The notes under the pieces were generated by a model. The model saw nothing but the letters and a program-made list of their open reading frames with translations. It was not told the origin of the DNA and did not search any database. From Eggerthellales bacterium (GTDB lineage: Bacteria; Actinomycetota; Coriobacteriia; Coriobacteriales; Eggerthellaceae), in contig JAQXTF010000037.1 in assembly GCA_029219345.1 (NCBI GenBank), forward strand, positions 1 through 42,147: a DNA stretch of 42,147 nt. The letters are read 5' to 3'. A program made the translations under genes and the position numbers. Below, piece after piece: positions 1-7,973 of this stretch (position 1 is the stretch's first letter; every line of letters begins with the position of its first letter).

Positions 1-46
1 CACCAAGGAAGTTGCTGATGCAGCTACCCAGCCTCTGACCAAGTAA
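1..46 (+). CDS. C-terminal end of an unidentified protein (partial)
   Basis: An open frame entering from the left edge reads TKEVADAATQPLTK and stops at TAA 44-46. It is followed 26 bases later by a strong terminator-like hairpin, which supports a real gene end on this strand. Fourteen residues are too few to identify a family, and no function is proposed. Confidence 0.5.
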   Translation, partial: TKEVADAATQPLTK

Positions 47-72
47 GTTTTCGCAACATATGGTGCAAAGAA

Positions 73-107
73 AATGCCCCGGCTCAGGTGAGTCGGGGCA
101 TTGTTTT
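73..107 (+). terminator. Rho-independent terminator after the left-edge gene
   Basis: A 14-base inverted repeat (73-86 with 89-102, one G-T wobble, core ATGCCCCG) forms a long GC-rich stem and is followed by GTTTT. It lies 26 bases past the stop codon of the truncated gene. The right-hand T tract indicates + strand termination. Confidence 0.8.
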
Positions 108-185
108 ACGCTTTGAACAGTGGGGAAGGGCTGGCTACCAACGATAGTCGTGGAAGTAATCCTCCCAGTCGCTGTAGTAGTCATC

Positions 186-305
186 CCGCCGGTTCAAATC
201 CCCTCGCTGCGCTCGGGGCGCCTTCGCGCCCTGCAACGCCCCCAGAAACAACGAAAGCACCCAATGGGTGCTTTCGGTAGTTTCATGGTGGTCGTTACAG
301 GATTT
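186..305. repeat. Tandem duplication copy 1 (contains 3' end of tRNA-Val plus its terminator)
   Basis: This 120-base block matches 414-533 at a constant 228-base offset with four mismatches (at 220, 244, 264 and 278). It contains, in order on the + strand, a T-arm-like GGTTCAAATCC, a GC-rich imperfect palindrome, a hairpin with 12-base arms at 252-276, and the last 20 bases of the minus-strand tRNA-Val including CCA (286-305). Homology stops inside the T arm, so this copy cannot encode a tRNA. The spacer 306-413 is GC-rich and contains inverted repeats (GTCAAGCC with GGCTTGAC) but no gene that I can support. Confidence 0.85.
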
Positions 306-413
306 CGCTCGCGTCAAGCCGAAGCCGGCTAGCGGAAGGTCGCCGCTATCCGCCTTCTGGGCTTGACCCTCGCCGCGGCCGCGATGACGCGAGAGCGTAT
401 CGCGGCGGTGACC

Positions 414-533
414 CCGCCGGTTCAAATCCCCTCGCTGCGCTCGGGGCACCTTCGCGCCCTGCAACGCCCCCGGAAACAACGAAAGCACCCATTGGGTGCT
501 TTCGGCAGTTTCATGGTGGTCGTTACAGGATTT
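414..533. repeat. Tandem duplication copy 2 (overlaps intact tRNA-Val)
   Basis: This is the partner of the block at 186-305, with 116 of 120 positions identical. Its right 20 bases are the 3' end of the intact minus-strand tRNA-Val, so it is probably the source copy. Both copies carry the palindrome-rich GC segment with CTCGCTGCGCTCGGGG. Short frames read through this segment give arginine-rich peptides and are not treated as genes. Confidence 0.85.
474..504 (-). terminator. Terminator of tRNA-Val
   Basis: A hairpin with 12-base arms (CGAAAGCACCCA pairing with its complement, 480-504) begins ten bases past the CCA end of the minus-strand tRNA. On the minus strand it is followed by TTGTTT. 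The same hairpin is duplicated at 252-276. Confidence 0.75.
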
Positions 534-588
534 GAACCTGTGACCCCCGCCGTGTGAAGGCGATGCTCTCCCGCTGAGCCAAACGACC
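514..588 (-). tRNA. tRNA-Val (anticodon CAC), CCA encoded
   Basis: The minus strand folds as a complete cloverleaf. Acceptor GGTCGTT pairs with AACGACC followed by discriminator A and an encoded CCA. The D arm is GCTC-AGCGGGA-GAGC. The anticodon stem around loop TTCACAC gives anticodon CAC (reads GTG, valine), and the T arm is ACAGG-TTCAAAT-CCTGT. Total length is 75 bases including CCA. It runs opposite to the neighbouring protein genes and has its own promoter-like and terminator-like sequences. Its last 20 bases are duplicated 228 bases downstream in its own orientation. Confidence 0.95.
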
Positions 589-606
589 AAAAAATTGTGC
601 CCATGT

Positions 607-635
607 ATATTACTGCAAGGTTTGCTTTGGTGCAA
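607..635 (-). promoter_or_regulatory. Probable promoter of tRNA-Val
   Basis: On the minus strand a -35-like TTGCAC (635-630) and a -10-like TAATAT (612-607) are separated by 17 bases. The predicted start lies about a dozen bases before the tRNA 5' end. The same layout (TTGTGC, 17 bases, TAATAT) occurs upstream of rpmB. Confidence 0.5.
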
Positions 636-704
636 GTACCCAATTCATAAGCTTTTTGAGGTAAAATATTAAGTTCGAGTATTAGGCAATTTTTGAGGGG
701 AATC

Positions 705-2774
705 ATGATCCTTCAACTTGAACATATCACCAAGTCATACGGTGGACGAACCCTGTTCTCCGACGCTACTTTGCGTCTGGAGTCCAATGACCGCTTGGCC
801 TTAGTTGGCCCTAACGGCGCAGGCAAAACCACCATGCTGAATATCATCAGCGGCGAAGACGACGCTGATTCCGGTAATGTGGTGCTGGCTCGCGGGGCCA
901 GCGTGGGCTACCTGAAGCAGGAAGCCATCGAGATGGAAGATCGCCCCATCTTCGATGAGGTTATCTCTTCCCAAACGGAGGTGCTTGAGGCCGAGCAGCG
1001 TTTGCATAAACTAGAGGCTGAGCTGGGCGAAAACCCCACCGATGAGCAACTGGCGGCATGTGGCCGCGCTCGAGATGCCTATGAGATCATGGGTGGCTAC
1101 ACCTTGGAGGCTAAGGTGCGCTCGGTCATGTTCGGCCTGGGCTTCAAGGAAAGCGACCTGACCCATTCCACCGCCCAGTATTCCGGCGGCTGGCAGATGC
1201 GCATTGCCCTAGCAAAACTGCTCATACGCAATCCCGAAGTGTTGTTGCTGGACGAACCTACCAATCACCTTGATCTGGAAAGCGTGCGCTGGCTGGAAAG
1301 CTTCCTGCGCAGCTACGAAGGCACTGTCATCGTGGTCAGCCACGACCGCGCTTTCATGGATAACATGGTGGACCGTGTTGCCGAAATAGATAACGGCCAG
1401 CTTTTGCTGTACAAAGGCAACTACACCAAGTATCTGAAGGCTCGCGAAGAGCGCATTGAGCTGCTAAAGCAGCAGGCTGAAAAACAGGCGGAAGAAATCG
1501 CCCATATGGAAGCCTTCGTGGAGAAGTTCCGCTACAAAGCCACCAAGGCCAAGCAGGTGCAAGATCGCGTGCGCAAGCTGGAAAAGATTGAGCGCATTGT
1601 GGTTCCTGAGCAGAAAAAGACGGTGCATTTCAACTTCGTGCAGCCCCCGCGTACGGGTGATGAAGTGGTGGCTCTGCGCGGCATTCGCAAGGCCTACGGC
1701 GATAACGTGGTGTACAACAACTTCGATTTCACCTTGTATCGTGGCGATAAGGTGGCTCTGGTTGGCCCTAATGGTGCTGGCAAGTCTACGCTGCTGAAGA
1801 TGGTCGCCGATGTGCTGAAGCCCGACGCAGGCACCTTGCGCTATGGCGTGAACGTTTCCAAAACCTATTATGCTCAGCACCAGCTTGAAGAGCTGAACAG
1901 CGGAAACACCGTTTTCGAAGAGCTGGATAAAGCTGCTCCCGGCTGGAGCATTTCTCAGGTGCGCACCCTTCTGGGCGCCTTTCTGTTCGAAGGCGACGCG
2001 GTGGAAAAGCGCGTGAGCGTGCTCTCCGGCGGCGAGAAGAGCCGTCTTGCCCTGGCCAAGATGCTGGTTGCCCCGGCTCCCTTGCTGTGCTTGGACGAAC
2101 CTACCAACCACCTGGATATTGCCAGCGCCGACATTCTGGAACAGGCCCTGAAAGCATTTGAGGGCACCATCATCTTCATTACCCACGACCGCCACCTTAT
2201 TCGCGGCGTCGCTAATCGCATTGTTGAGGTTTTGCCTGGTCAGGTAACGCTTTTTGATGGCGATTACGATTACTACCTGTATAAGACCGGCCAGGCTGAT
2301 GGTGAAAATCCTGAAGCATCCATTAAGGGTGTGGCGGGCGTCAACGCATCCACCAACGCCGTTGCAAAGAGTGGCTCCAAAGCATCGGGGCCCTTGGTGA
2401 AGGTGAACAACCATCGGGCTACGGGCACCAAGCAGGGCGCCGCACCCCTAACGGCTCCCAAGGAAAGCGCCCCCAAATCCAAGGAGCAAAAGCGCCGCGA
2501 GGCGGAGGCCCGCAACCGCGCCTACGCAGCCCTGAAGGGGCATCGCAAGCGCATTGCCGAGCTGGACAAGCTGCTGGAAAAAGACAACGCCCGCATGGCG
2601 GAAATCATGGAGCTTTTGGCCGACCCCGATTTCTACATCAACGAAACTGCCAGCACCGACGTTATTGCCGAGCACGCCCGCCTGAAGCAGCGCATTGCCG
2701 CCCAGGAAGAGGAGTGGTTCTTGCTTACGGAAGAGCTGGAAGAAGAACTGAAAAAGCAGCAGGAGAACGCATAG
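705..2774 (+). CDS. ABC-F family ATPase (translation factor / ribosome-associated)
   Basis: This 689-residue protein has two ABC ATPase domains and no membrane segments, the ABC-F layout. Walker [10 protein letters not shown] is at residues 35-43 and a second copy lies near residue 354. The signatures are YSGGWQMR and LSGGEKSR, each followed by an [11 protein letters not shown]- or [11 protein letters not shown]-type Walker B. A charged linker between the domains corresponds to the P-site tRNA-interacting arm of ABC-F proteins. The C-terminus (about residues 590-689) is a charged coiled coil, as in YdiF/YheS-like members. The start was set at ATG 705 because TTG 693 sits inside the ribosome-binding GAGGGG. 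Known ABC-F members act on the ribosome in translation or antibiotic protection; which role applies here cannot be told. It is translationally coupled to trmL by a one-base overlap. Confidence 0.9.
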   Translation: MILQLEHITKSYGGRTLFSDATLRLESNDRLALVGPNGAGKTTMLNIISGEDDADSGNVVLARGASVGYLKQEAIEMEDRPIFDEVISSQTEVLEAEQRLHKLEAELGENPTDEQLAACGRARDAYEIMGGYTLEAKVRSVMFGLGFKESDLTHSTAQYSGGWQMRIALAKLLIRNPEVLLLDEPTNHLDLESVRWLESFLRSYEGTVIVVSHDRAFMDNMVDRVAEIDNGQLLLYKGNYTKYLKAREERIELLKQQAEKQAEEIAHMEAFVEKFRYKATKAKQVQDRVRKLEKIERIVVPEQKKTVHFNFVQPPRTGDEVVALRGIRKAYGDNVVYNNFDFTLYRGDKVALVGPNGAGKSTLLKMVADVLKPDAGTLRYGVNVSKTYYAQHQLEELNSGNTVFEELDKAAPGWSISQVRTLLGAFLFEGDAVEKRVSVLSGGEKSRLALAKMLVAPAPLLCLDEPTNHLDIASADILEQALKAFEGTIIFITHDRHLIRGVANRIVEVLPGQVTLFDGDYDYYLYKTGQADGENPEASIKGVAGVNASTNAVAKSGSKASGPLVKVNNHRATGTKQGAAPLTAPKESAPKSKEQKRREAEARNRAYAALKGHRKRIAELDKLLEKDNARMAEIMELLADPDFYINETASTDVIAEHARLKQRIAAQEEEWFLLTEELEEELKKQQENA

Positions 2775-3244
2775 TGGCAGCCCCTTTCAACATTGTGCTC
2801 ATTGAGCCTGAGATTCCCCAGAACACGGGTAATATCGCCCGTACCTGCGCCATCACGGGAGCCACGCTGCACCTGGTGGAGCCTATGGGCTTTCGTCTGA
2901 GCTCCAAGCAGCTGTCCCGCAGCGGCTGCGACTACTGGGACGACGTGGAAATTGTGCGCTGGGCCTGCGCGGCCGATTTTTTTGCCGCTCATGGCGACGA
3001 TGAGCTGCACCTTTTTACGGGTAAGGCATCGGACACTATGGCGGAAGTCGCTTACAACCCTGGCTGCTACCTGCTCTTCGGCCGCGAAAGCCGCGGCATT
3101 GACGAAGAGTGGCTGCAGGCCTACGCCCAACAGTGCGTGCGCATTCCCATGCGCCCTGATCAGCGCAGCCTGAATTTGAGCAACGCCGTGGCCATTGCCT
3201 CTTATGAGGCCCTGCGCCAGGCCGGATACCCTGGATTGGAGTAG
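2774..3244 (+). CDS. trmL: tRNA (cytidine(34)-2'-O)-methyltransferase, SPOUT family
   Basis: At 156 residues it matches the length of TrmL. The N-terminus has IVLIEPEIPQNTGNIARTC, typical of SpoU/TrmH-like enzymes. The C-terminal trefoil-knot motifs LLFGRESRGI and IPMRPDQRSLNLSNAVAIASYEALRQ form the SAM pocket. Family members 2'-O-methylate the wobble base of tRNA-Leu isoacceptors. The start is GTG 2774, which overlaps the preceding TAG by one base and is preceded by AGGAG at 2761-2765. An in-frame upstream start at 2714 would overlap the ABC-F gene by 60 bases and lacks homologous sequence. Confidence 0.9.
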   Translation: MAAPFNIVLIEPEIPQNTGNIARTCAITGATLHLVEPMGFRLSSKQLSRSGCDYWDDVEIVRWACAADFFAAHGDDELHLFTGKASDTMAEVAYNPGCYLLFGRESRGIDEEWLQAYAQQCVRIPMRPDQRSLNLSNAVAIASYEALRQAGYPGLE

Positions 3245-3247
3245 CGC

Positions 3248-3937
3248 GTGTTCGATATTGACATCGCATATCTCGTTTGCAGCATTCTGTGCTTTATTCC
3301 CGCTATGGTGTTCCATGAGGTTGCCCATGGCTTTGCCGCGTACAAGTTGGGAGACCCTACGGCAAAGAATATGGGCCGCCTGACCGCGAACCCTCTGAAG
3401 CACATTGACCCCTTTGGCACGGTCATTATGCCCCTTATGCTTATGGCTGTTGGCCTTCCGGTGTTTGGCTACGCCAAGCCGGTTCCATACAACCCCTTCT
3501 TCTTCAAGGACAAGCGCAAGGGTGATTTGATTGTGGGTCTGGCGGGCCCTGCGGCCAATCTGGTTATGGCCCTGCTGGGTGCCTTGGTGTATCACCTGGT
3601 GGTGATTGTCATGAGATCAATTCCTCAGACCACTGCGGCGGTTATCCTGAACAGCACCATTGGCTACAACTTTATATTCCTGCTGATCCCCCTGTTTGTG
3701 TACATCAATCTGATTTTCATGTTCTTCAACCTGATTCCCATTCCGCCGCTGGATGGCTCTTCGGTGTTGGCTGTTTTGCTTCCGCCCAAATACATGCCCC
3801 AGTACTACAAGGTGCAGCAGTGGGCGTTGCCCATTTTCATGATTGTGGTCATCATGTTGCCGCAAATCATTAGCATCAACCCCATTAGTTGGTATCTGGA
3901 CATTACGGCAGGTACCCTTTTCGCGCTGCTTTTGTAA
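3248..3937 (+). CDS. Site-2 protease-type M50 membrane metalloprotease
   Basis: This 229-residue polytopic membrane protein carries the zinc site HEVAH at residues 23-27 within the first hydrophobic helix. The second M50 motif, NLIPIPPLDG (161-170, with the third zinc ligand Asp169), lies in a later helix. Several further hydrophobic segments are visible, and no PDZ or CBS domain is present, so it belongs to the minimal S2P/SREBP-protease-like group. Such enzymes cleave within the membrane, often on anti-sigma factors, but no substrate gene is evident here. GTG 3248 is used as start, three bases after the trmL stop. M50 genes are often found next to scpAB, and the linkage may be only transcriptional. 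Confidence 0.85.
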   Translation: MFDIDIAYLVCSILCFIPAMVFHEVAHGFAAYKLGDPTAKNMGRLTANPLKHIDPFGTVIMPLMLMAVGLPVFGYAKPVPYNPFFFKDKRKGDLIVGLAGPAANLVMALLGALVYHLVVIVMRSIPQTTAAVILNSTIGYNFIFLLIPLFVYINLIFMFFNLIPIPPLDGSSVLAVLLPPKYMPQYYKVQQWALPIFMIVVIMLPQIISINPISWYLDITAGTLFALLL

Positions 3938-3948
3938 AGAGGGAAGAC

Positions 3949-4740
3949 GTGTCGTATAAGGTTCGCATCGATAGCTTTGAAGGCCCTTTTGACCTGCTGC
4001 TTTACTTGGTGAGCAGGCAAAAGGTTGATATTGGCGTCATCTCCATTTCTGAGATCATCGACCAGTATCTGGCTGAGATTTCCAATTTGAAAGACCTTGA
4101 CCTTGACGTTGCCAGCGACTTTCTGCTGGTGGCGGCAACGCTGCTGAAAATCAAGGCAGAAAGCCTGCTTCCTAAAGAAAAAGTGCAGGTGGAAGAGGAA
4201 TTTGCCGAGCTATCCCCGGGAGAGGCTCGCGATATCCTCATTGAGCGCCTGCTGTCGTACAAGACGTACAAAAATGCCGCCCATGCGTTGAATTCGCGCT
4301 TTGAGGCGGAAGGTCGCATGCATGCGCGTCCCTTTGGCCCCGATAAGGAGTTCTTGGGAGCCATGCCTGACTTCTTGGCTACCGTGAACCTGGAGACCAT
4401 TGGCCAGCTGGCCGCCAAGGCGCTGGCCCGCCGCGAGATTTTCCTGCTGGAATCAGAGCATATTGCCGCCAAACCCATTCCGGTTGAAACCTATGTGCGC
4501 ACTATCCATGAGCGCATCACCCAAGAGAAGCATCTGCGTTTCTCGCAGCTTACCAGCAACGGCGCTGAACCGCGCATTGTGGTGGTTACCTTTTTGGCGG
4601 TGCTTGAGCTGTACAAGCGCAACATGGTGACGGTGCGCCAACAGCAGGCCTTTGGCGATATTGAGATTGATTATATTGAAGGGTCGGGGGAGCTTTTACT
4701 GGACGATGATCATGCCCTGACCTCGGTTGTGGAAGGATAG
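3949..4740 (+). CDS. scpA: Segregation and condensation protein A (kleisin)
   Basis: This 263-residue kleisin subunit of the SMC-ScpA-ScpB condensin begins with the characteristic YKVRIDSFEGPFDLLLYLVSRQKVDIGVISISEI. A helical segment DVASDFLLVAATLLKIKAESLLP then contacts the SMC neck, and a winged-helix end closes the protein. Start GTG 3949 follows AGAGGG and matches where homology begins; an upstream frame to 3889 overlaps the protease gene. scpB begins four bases after its stop, and the SMC partner is encoded in the same window at 27879. Confidence 0.92.
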   Translation: MSYKVRIDSFEGPFDLLLYLVSRQKVDIGVISISEIIDQYLAEISNLKDLDLDVASDFLLVAATLLKIKAESLLPKEKVQVEEEFAELSPGEARDILIERLLSYKTYKNAAHALNSRFEAEGRMHARPFGPDKEFLGAMPDFLATVNLETIGQLAAKALARREIFLLESEHIAAKPIPVETYVRTIHERITQEKHLRFSQLTSNGAEPRIVVVTFLAVLELYKRNMVTVRQQQAFGDIEIDYIEGSGELLLDDDHALTSVVEG

Positions 4741-4744
4741 GCCT

Positions 4745-5530
4745 ATGTTTTCGGGACTGAACGAGAATCAGCTTCAAGGCGCTTTGGAGGCCATGTTGTT
4801 TGTGACCGACGAGCCGGTAAGCGTTATTGACCTTTCCGCCATGCTGGAGGTTGACGCCGCCAAGGTTGAGCAGGCTTTGATGGATCTGCGGGATGACTTT
4901 GAGCGCGACAACCGCGGCATCCAGCTGCGCGAAGTGGCGGGCGGCTGGCGTCTGTTTACCCATCCCGCCTTCCACGATCTTATTGAGCGCTACGTGATTT
5001 CCTGGGACACTCGCAAGCTGTCTCAGGCGGCTCTGGAGACTCTGGCCATTGTGGCCTATTGCCAGCCCATTACTCGTGCGGGTGTGGCGTCGGTTCGCGG
5101 TGTAAGCTCCGATAGCTCTATAAACTCCCTGGTGGAGAAGGGATTGCTGCGCGAAGCGGGTACGGCAGACGCCCCCGGCAACCCCATGCAGTACGCCACC
5201 ACCCGCGTGTTTCTGGAGCGCTTTGGCCTGCGCTCGGTAGCCGATTTACCCGATGTTTCCCAATTCGCGCCTGATGAAGAGACCCGCGCCCTTATTTGCG
5301 AGCGCCTTTCGGGAACCTCCAGCGCCACGGTTGCGGCAAAGCCCCAAACCGATGTGGCTCAGCAGATGCAGAAGCTGGCCGATATGCAGCTGAGCTTGCT
5401 GGACGAAGAGGAGCTGCCTTCTGAAAGCGTCAATTCTCGCGATCTTTTGGGTGCTGCCATGACTTCTACGTTTGGCCTGGTGGACAAGATTGATTTCAGC
5501 CAGTTGAAGTTCGAGGACGACGATGAGTAG
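4745..5530 (+). CDS. scpB: Segregation and condensation protein B
   Basis: This 261-residue winged-helix partner of ScpA opens with LQGALEAMLFVTDEPVSVIDLSAML. It then carries the family core LSQAALETLAIVAYCQPITRAGVASVRGVSSDSSINSLVEKGLLREAG and YATTRVFLERFGLRSVADLP. The C-terminal 80 residues are acidic and low in conservation. Start ATG 4745 follows GGATAGG; the in-frame upstream codon at 4727 lies in scpA. It overlaps the next gene by eight bases, so scpA-scpB-rluB are likely co-translated. Confidence 0.92.
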   Translation: MFSGLNENQLQGALEAMLFVTDEPVSVIDLSAMLEVDAAKVEQALMDLRDDFERDNRGIQLREVAGGWRLFTHPAFHDLIERYVISWDTRKLSQAALETLAIVAYCQPITRAGVASVRGVSSDSSINSLVEKGLLREAGTADAPGNPMQYATTRVFLERFGLRSVADLPDVSQFAPDEETRALICERLSGTSSATVAAKPQTDVAQQMQKLADMQLSLLDEEELPSESVNSRDLLGAAMTSTFGLVDKIDFSQLKFEDDDE

Positions 5531-6380
5531 TGTTTCCCCTGATAACAACGGGGCAGCAGAGGAGATAATACGTTTGCAGAAGTTCCTTGCGCGCAGCGGC
5601 GTAGCCAGCCGGCGTGCCAGCGAGCAGCTTATTTTGGATGGCCGTGTTGCTGTGAACGGTGCTGTTGTCACTGAGTTGGGAACCAAGGTGAACCCGGCCA
5701 CCGATACGGTGACCGTTGATGGCGCGGAGGTTTTGCTGCAAGAGGAATCTGTCACCCTCATGCTGAACAAGCCTGCGGGTTACGTGACCACCATGGACGA
5801 CCCCCAGGGTCGTGCCTGCGTGGCAAGCCTCATTCCGCTGGATGCGCACCCTAGCTTGTTCCCGGTGGGGCGTTTGGACCGCGATACCACGGGTTTGCTG
5901 CTTTTTTCCACCGATGGCGAGCTGGGCAACAAGTTGCTGCATCCCCGCCATCATGTGGCAAAAACCTATTATGCTCTTACGCAGGGAGTTCCTACCAAGG
6001 AGGCAATTTCCCAGCTCAGAGAGGGTATTGAGCTCACTGATGGTATGACTGCGCCTGCTCAGGTTGATCTTTTGGAAGGCGATGCACGAACGCAGGCTCT
6101 GAAGCTTTTCAGCTTCGACCAAAAGGGGGCAAGCGGCACCGGCAACGGGGCCAAAAAGATGCTTCGCGCGCGCAAGAACCGTGGTAAAGAGCAGGCGGTG
6201 GTGCGTCTGACCATTCGCGAGGGGCGCAATCGCCAGGTACGCCGCATGCTGGAAGCGGTGGGGTGCCCGGTTATCGCCTTGCACCGCCAGTCATTCGGCC
6301 CGCTGAATCTGGAAGGCGTGGCTCGCGGCACTTGGCGCGCGCTGACCGCCGATGAACTTTCCGTGCTTATGTCACTATAA
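5523..6380 (+). CDS. rluB: 23S rRNA pseudouridine synthase, RluB family
   Basis: This 285-residue protein has an N-terminal S4 RNA-binding domain (IIRLQKFLARSGVASRRASEQLI, then the dimension up to about residue 65). The RsuA/RluB catalytic domain contains the active-site Asp in GRLDRDTTGLLLFSTDG. The C-terminal EGRNRQVRRMLEAVGCPV is diagnostic of the group. It probably makes pseudouridine in 23S rRNA helix 89, as RluB does. An unusual basic, Gly/Lys-rich stretch of about 25 residues (roughly 198-225) interrupts the catalytic domain just before the EGRNRQ motif. The ATG at 5523 overlaps the scpB end by eight bases. Confidence 0.88.
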   Translation: MSSVSPDNNGAAEEIIRLQKFLARSGVASRRASEQLILDGRVAVNGAVVTELGTKVNPATDTVTVDGAEVLLQEESVTLMLNKPAGYVTTMDDPQGRACVASLIPLDAHPSLFPVGRLDRDTTGLLLFSTDGELGNKLLHPRHHVAKTYYALTQGVPTKEAISQLREGIELTDGMTAPAQVDLLEGDARTQALKLFSFDQKGASGTGNGAKKMLRARKNRGKEQAVVRLTIREGRNRQVRRMLEAVGCPVIALHRQSFGPLNLEGVARGTWRALTADELSVLMSL

Positions 6381-6451
6381 GTCCCGCGAGGCGGCGCGAA
6401 CCTCCCAAAATGCGGTATGCTATTGCAATCACTGCTACGAAAGGTTTCCTT

Positions 6452-7120
6452 ATGATTATTGGAATTGACGGCCCCGCAGGCGCCGGTAAATCGACCATCG
6501 CTAAGCTCATTGCCAAAGAGCTGGGCTTTTCTTGCTTGGATACGGGCGCAATGTATCGCAGCATTGCCTGGAAGGCTTTGCAGGAAGGCGTTGCTCTTGA
6601 CGACGTTGACGCGCTGGGAAAGATTGCGGTTGAAAACGAAATCGAGTTCACATTCGACGACGATGCCGATCGCGCTCAGCATGTATTCATCGGCGGTCAA
6701 GAGGTGACAACCGTCATTCGTACCCCCGAGGTTGACAAGGCCGTTTCTCCCGTTTCTGCCGCACCTTCCGTGCGCGAAGCCTTGTTGGTTCAGCAGCGTC
6801 GTATTGGCTCCAAGGGCAACTACGTGGTGGAAGGTCGCGACATCTGCACCACCGTATTCCCCAACGCCGAGGTGAAGGTATTCCTTACCGCCAGCGCTGA
6901 AGAGCGCGCTCGTCGCCGCATGGCCCAAAACGAAGCACGCGGTATGACCGATGAAACCTTCGAGGAGATTCTGGCCGATATCATTCGCCGTGATGAGGCC
7001 GACTCCACCCGTGCTGTATCCCCCTTGCGTCAGGCCGAGGATGCCACCTTGGTGGATTCTTCCGACATGACCATTGAGGAAGTGGTAAAGACTATTTGTG
7101 ACCTGGCCCGTCAGGCTTAA
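6452..7120 (+). CDS. cmk: Cytidylate kinase
   Basis: This 222-residue protein is the usual size for (d)CMP kinase, which phosphorylates CMP/dCMP with ATP. The P-loop is GIDGPAGAGKST (residues 4-15), followed by the nucleotide-binding LDTGAMYRS. The C-terminal part has VVEGRDICTTVFPNAEVKVFLTAS and a lid with RRRMAQNEARG. Start ATG 6452 follows GAAAGG; an upstream ATG at 6410 adds fourteen residues unlike the family. The order rluB-cmk-plsC-ispH-der is common in Firmicutes and some Actinobacteria. Confidence 0.93.
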   Translation: MIIGIDGPAGAGKSTIAKLIAKELGFSCLDTGAMYRSIAWKALQEGVALDDVDALGKIAVENEIEFTFDDDADRAQHVFIGGQEVTTVIRTPEVDKAVSPVSAAPSVREALLVQQRRIGSKGNYVVEGRDICTTVFPNAEVKVFLTASAEERARRRMAQNEARGMTDETFEEILADIIRRDEADSTRAVSPLRQAEDATLVDSSDMTIEEVVKTICDLARQA

Positions 7121-7134
7121 AGAAAGGCGTAGCG

Positions 7135-7971
7135 ATGTTTCTTTCCATGAAGGAGATGTGGGATCGCCCCCTGGGCGGCACCTCTTTGGAAAAAGAAATA
7201 CCTCACTGGAGCGGCAATATCATCTATGGCGTGGTTGCTGCCATCTGCAAGGTGTGCTGGCGCTATAAGGTGACCGGCCGCGAGAATCTGCGCGCCTTCC
7301 AAAAGCGCCATGGCGTGCTGGTCATTGCCAACCATACTTCCTTCTTCGACGTGGTCTTCATGTTCCTTTCGGCCCGTCCTCAGCAGTGGGTGCGCTTTTT
7401 GGGCCGCGATAACCTGTTTGGCAACGCCGGGGGCCTGTTGGGACAGATTCTGTCCCGCGTGGGCGCTTTTCCCATTGCCCGCGACACCGCCGACCGCACC
7501 GCTATCAAGCGCGCAGTGCGCCATCTGAAAAACGATGAAGTGGTGGGCATCATGCCCGAGGGCACGCGCCGCGGCAAGAGCGATCGCATTCCTGAGCTCC
7601 ATGGTGGCGCAGCGCTTATCGCTCGCATGGCCAAGGTGCCCATTCTGCCTATGACCGTGCGCGATGCCGAAAACATCAAGCACAAGGGTCAGCGCGTTCG
7701 TTTTCCCCAGGTCACCATCGAATACGGCAACCCCGTTTTGCTGGATGACTTTGACTTTTTGCCCAAGAGCGAGCGTCTGGAAGCCTGTACGTGGTATGCC
7801 ATGCGCGAGTCCTTCGCCATGTTTTACCGTATAACCCCCGATGAGGTGGACATGGTTGAGCTGTTTCCCAACAGCAAAGACTACAAGCAGACGTTCCTGG
7901 AGCATCCCATTCCGCGCCATACCCCAGAAGAGGCCATTGCCCACTTCCAGAAACATCAGGAAGAAGAATAG
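7135..7971 (+). CDS. plsC: 1-acyl-sn-glycerol-3-phosphate acyltransferase
   Basis: This 278-residue member of the lysophosphatidate acyltransferase family should convert lysophosphatidic acid to phosphatidic acid at the membrane. The catalytic HX4D motif is NHTSFFD (His67, Asp72), and the glycerol-phosphate-binding motif MPEGTRRGKS follows about 70 residues later. A hydrophobic N-terminal segment (around residues 28-42) could anchor it. ATG 7135 follows AAAGG. It is placed between cmk and ispH and within the same window as plsX and plsY, so three acyltransferase steps are encoded here. Confidence 0.88.
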   Translation: MFLSMKEMWDRPLGGTSLEKEIPHWSGNIIYGVVAAICKVCWRYKVTGRENLRAFQKRHGVLVIANHTSFFDVVFMFLSARPQQWVRFLGRDNLFGNAGGLLGQILSRVGAFPIARDTADRTAIKRAVRHLKNDEVVGIMPEGTRRGKSDRIPELHGGAALIARMAKVPILPMTVRDAENIKHKGQRVRFPQVTIEYGNPVLLDDFDFLPKSERLEACTWYAMRESFAMFYRITPDEVDMVELFPNSKDYKQTFLEHPIPRHTPEEAIAHFQKHQEEE

Positions 7972-7973
7972 AC

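Noticed and set aside
120-706. Short open frames on both strands across the duplicated region, with Arg/Gly-rich products such as RAQRGDLNRR and PERSEGI
   Set aside because: They read through the repeats, the palindromes and the tRNA itself, and both copies give the same peptides in the same frames. No ribosome-binding site or conserved domain was seen.
1464-2414. Minus-strand frame antisense to the ABC-F gene
   Set aside because: It lies entirely within a gene with full Walker and signature motifs, and its product shows no family feature.
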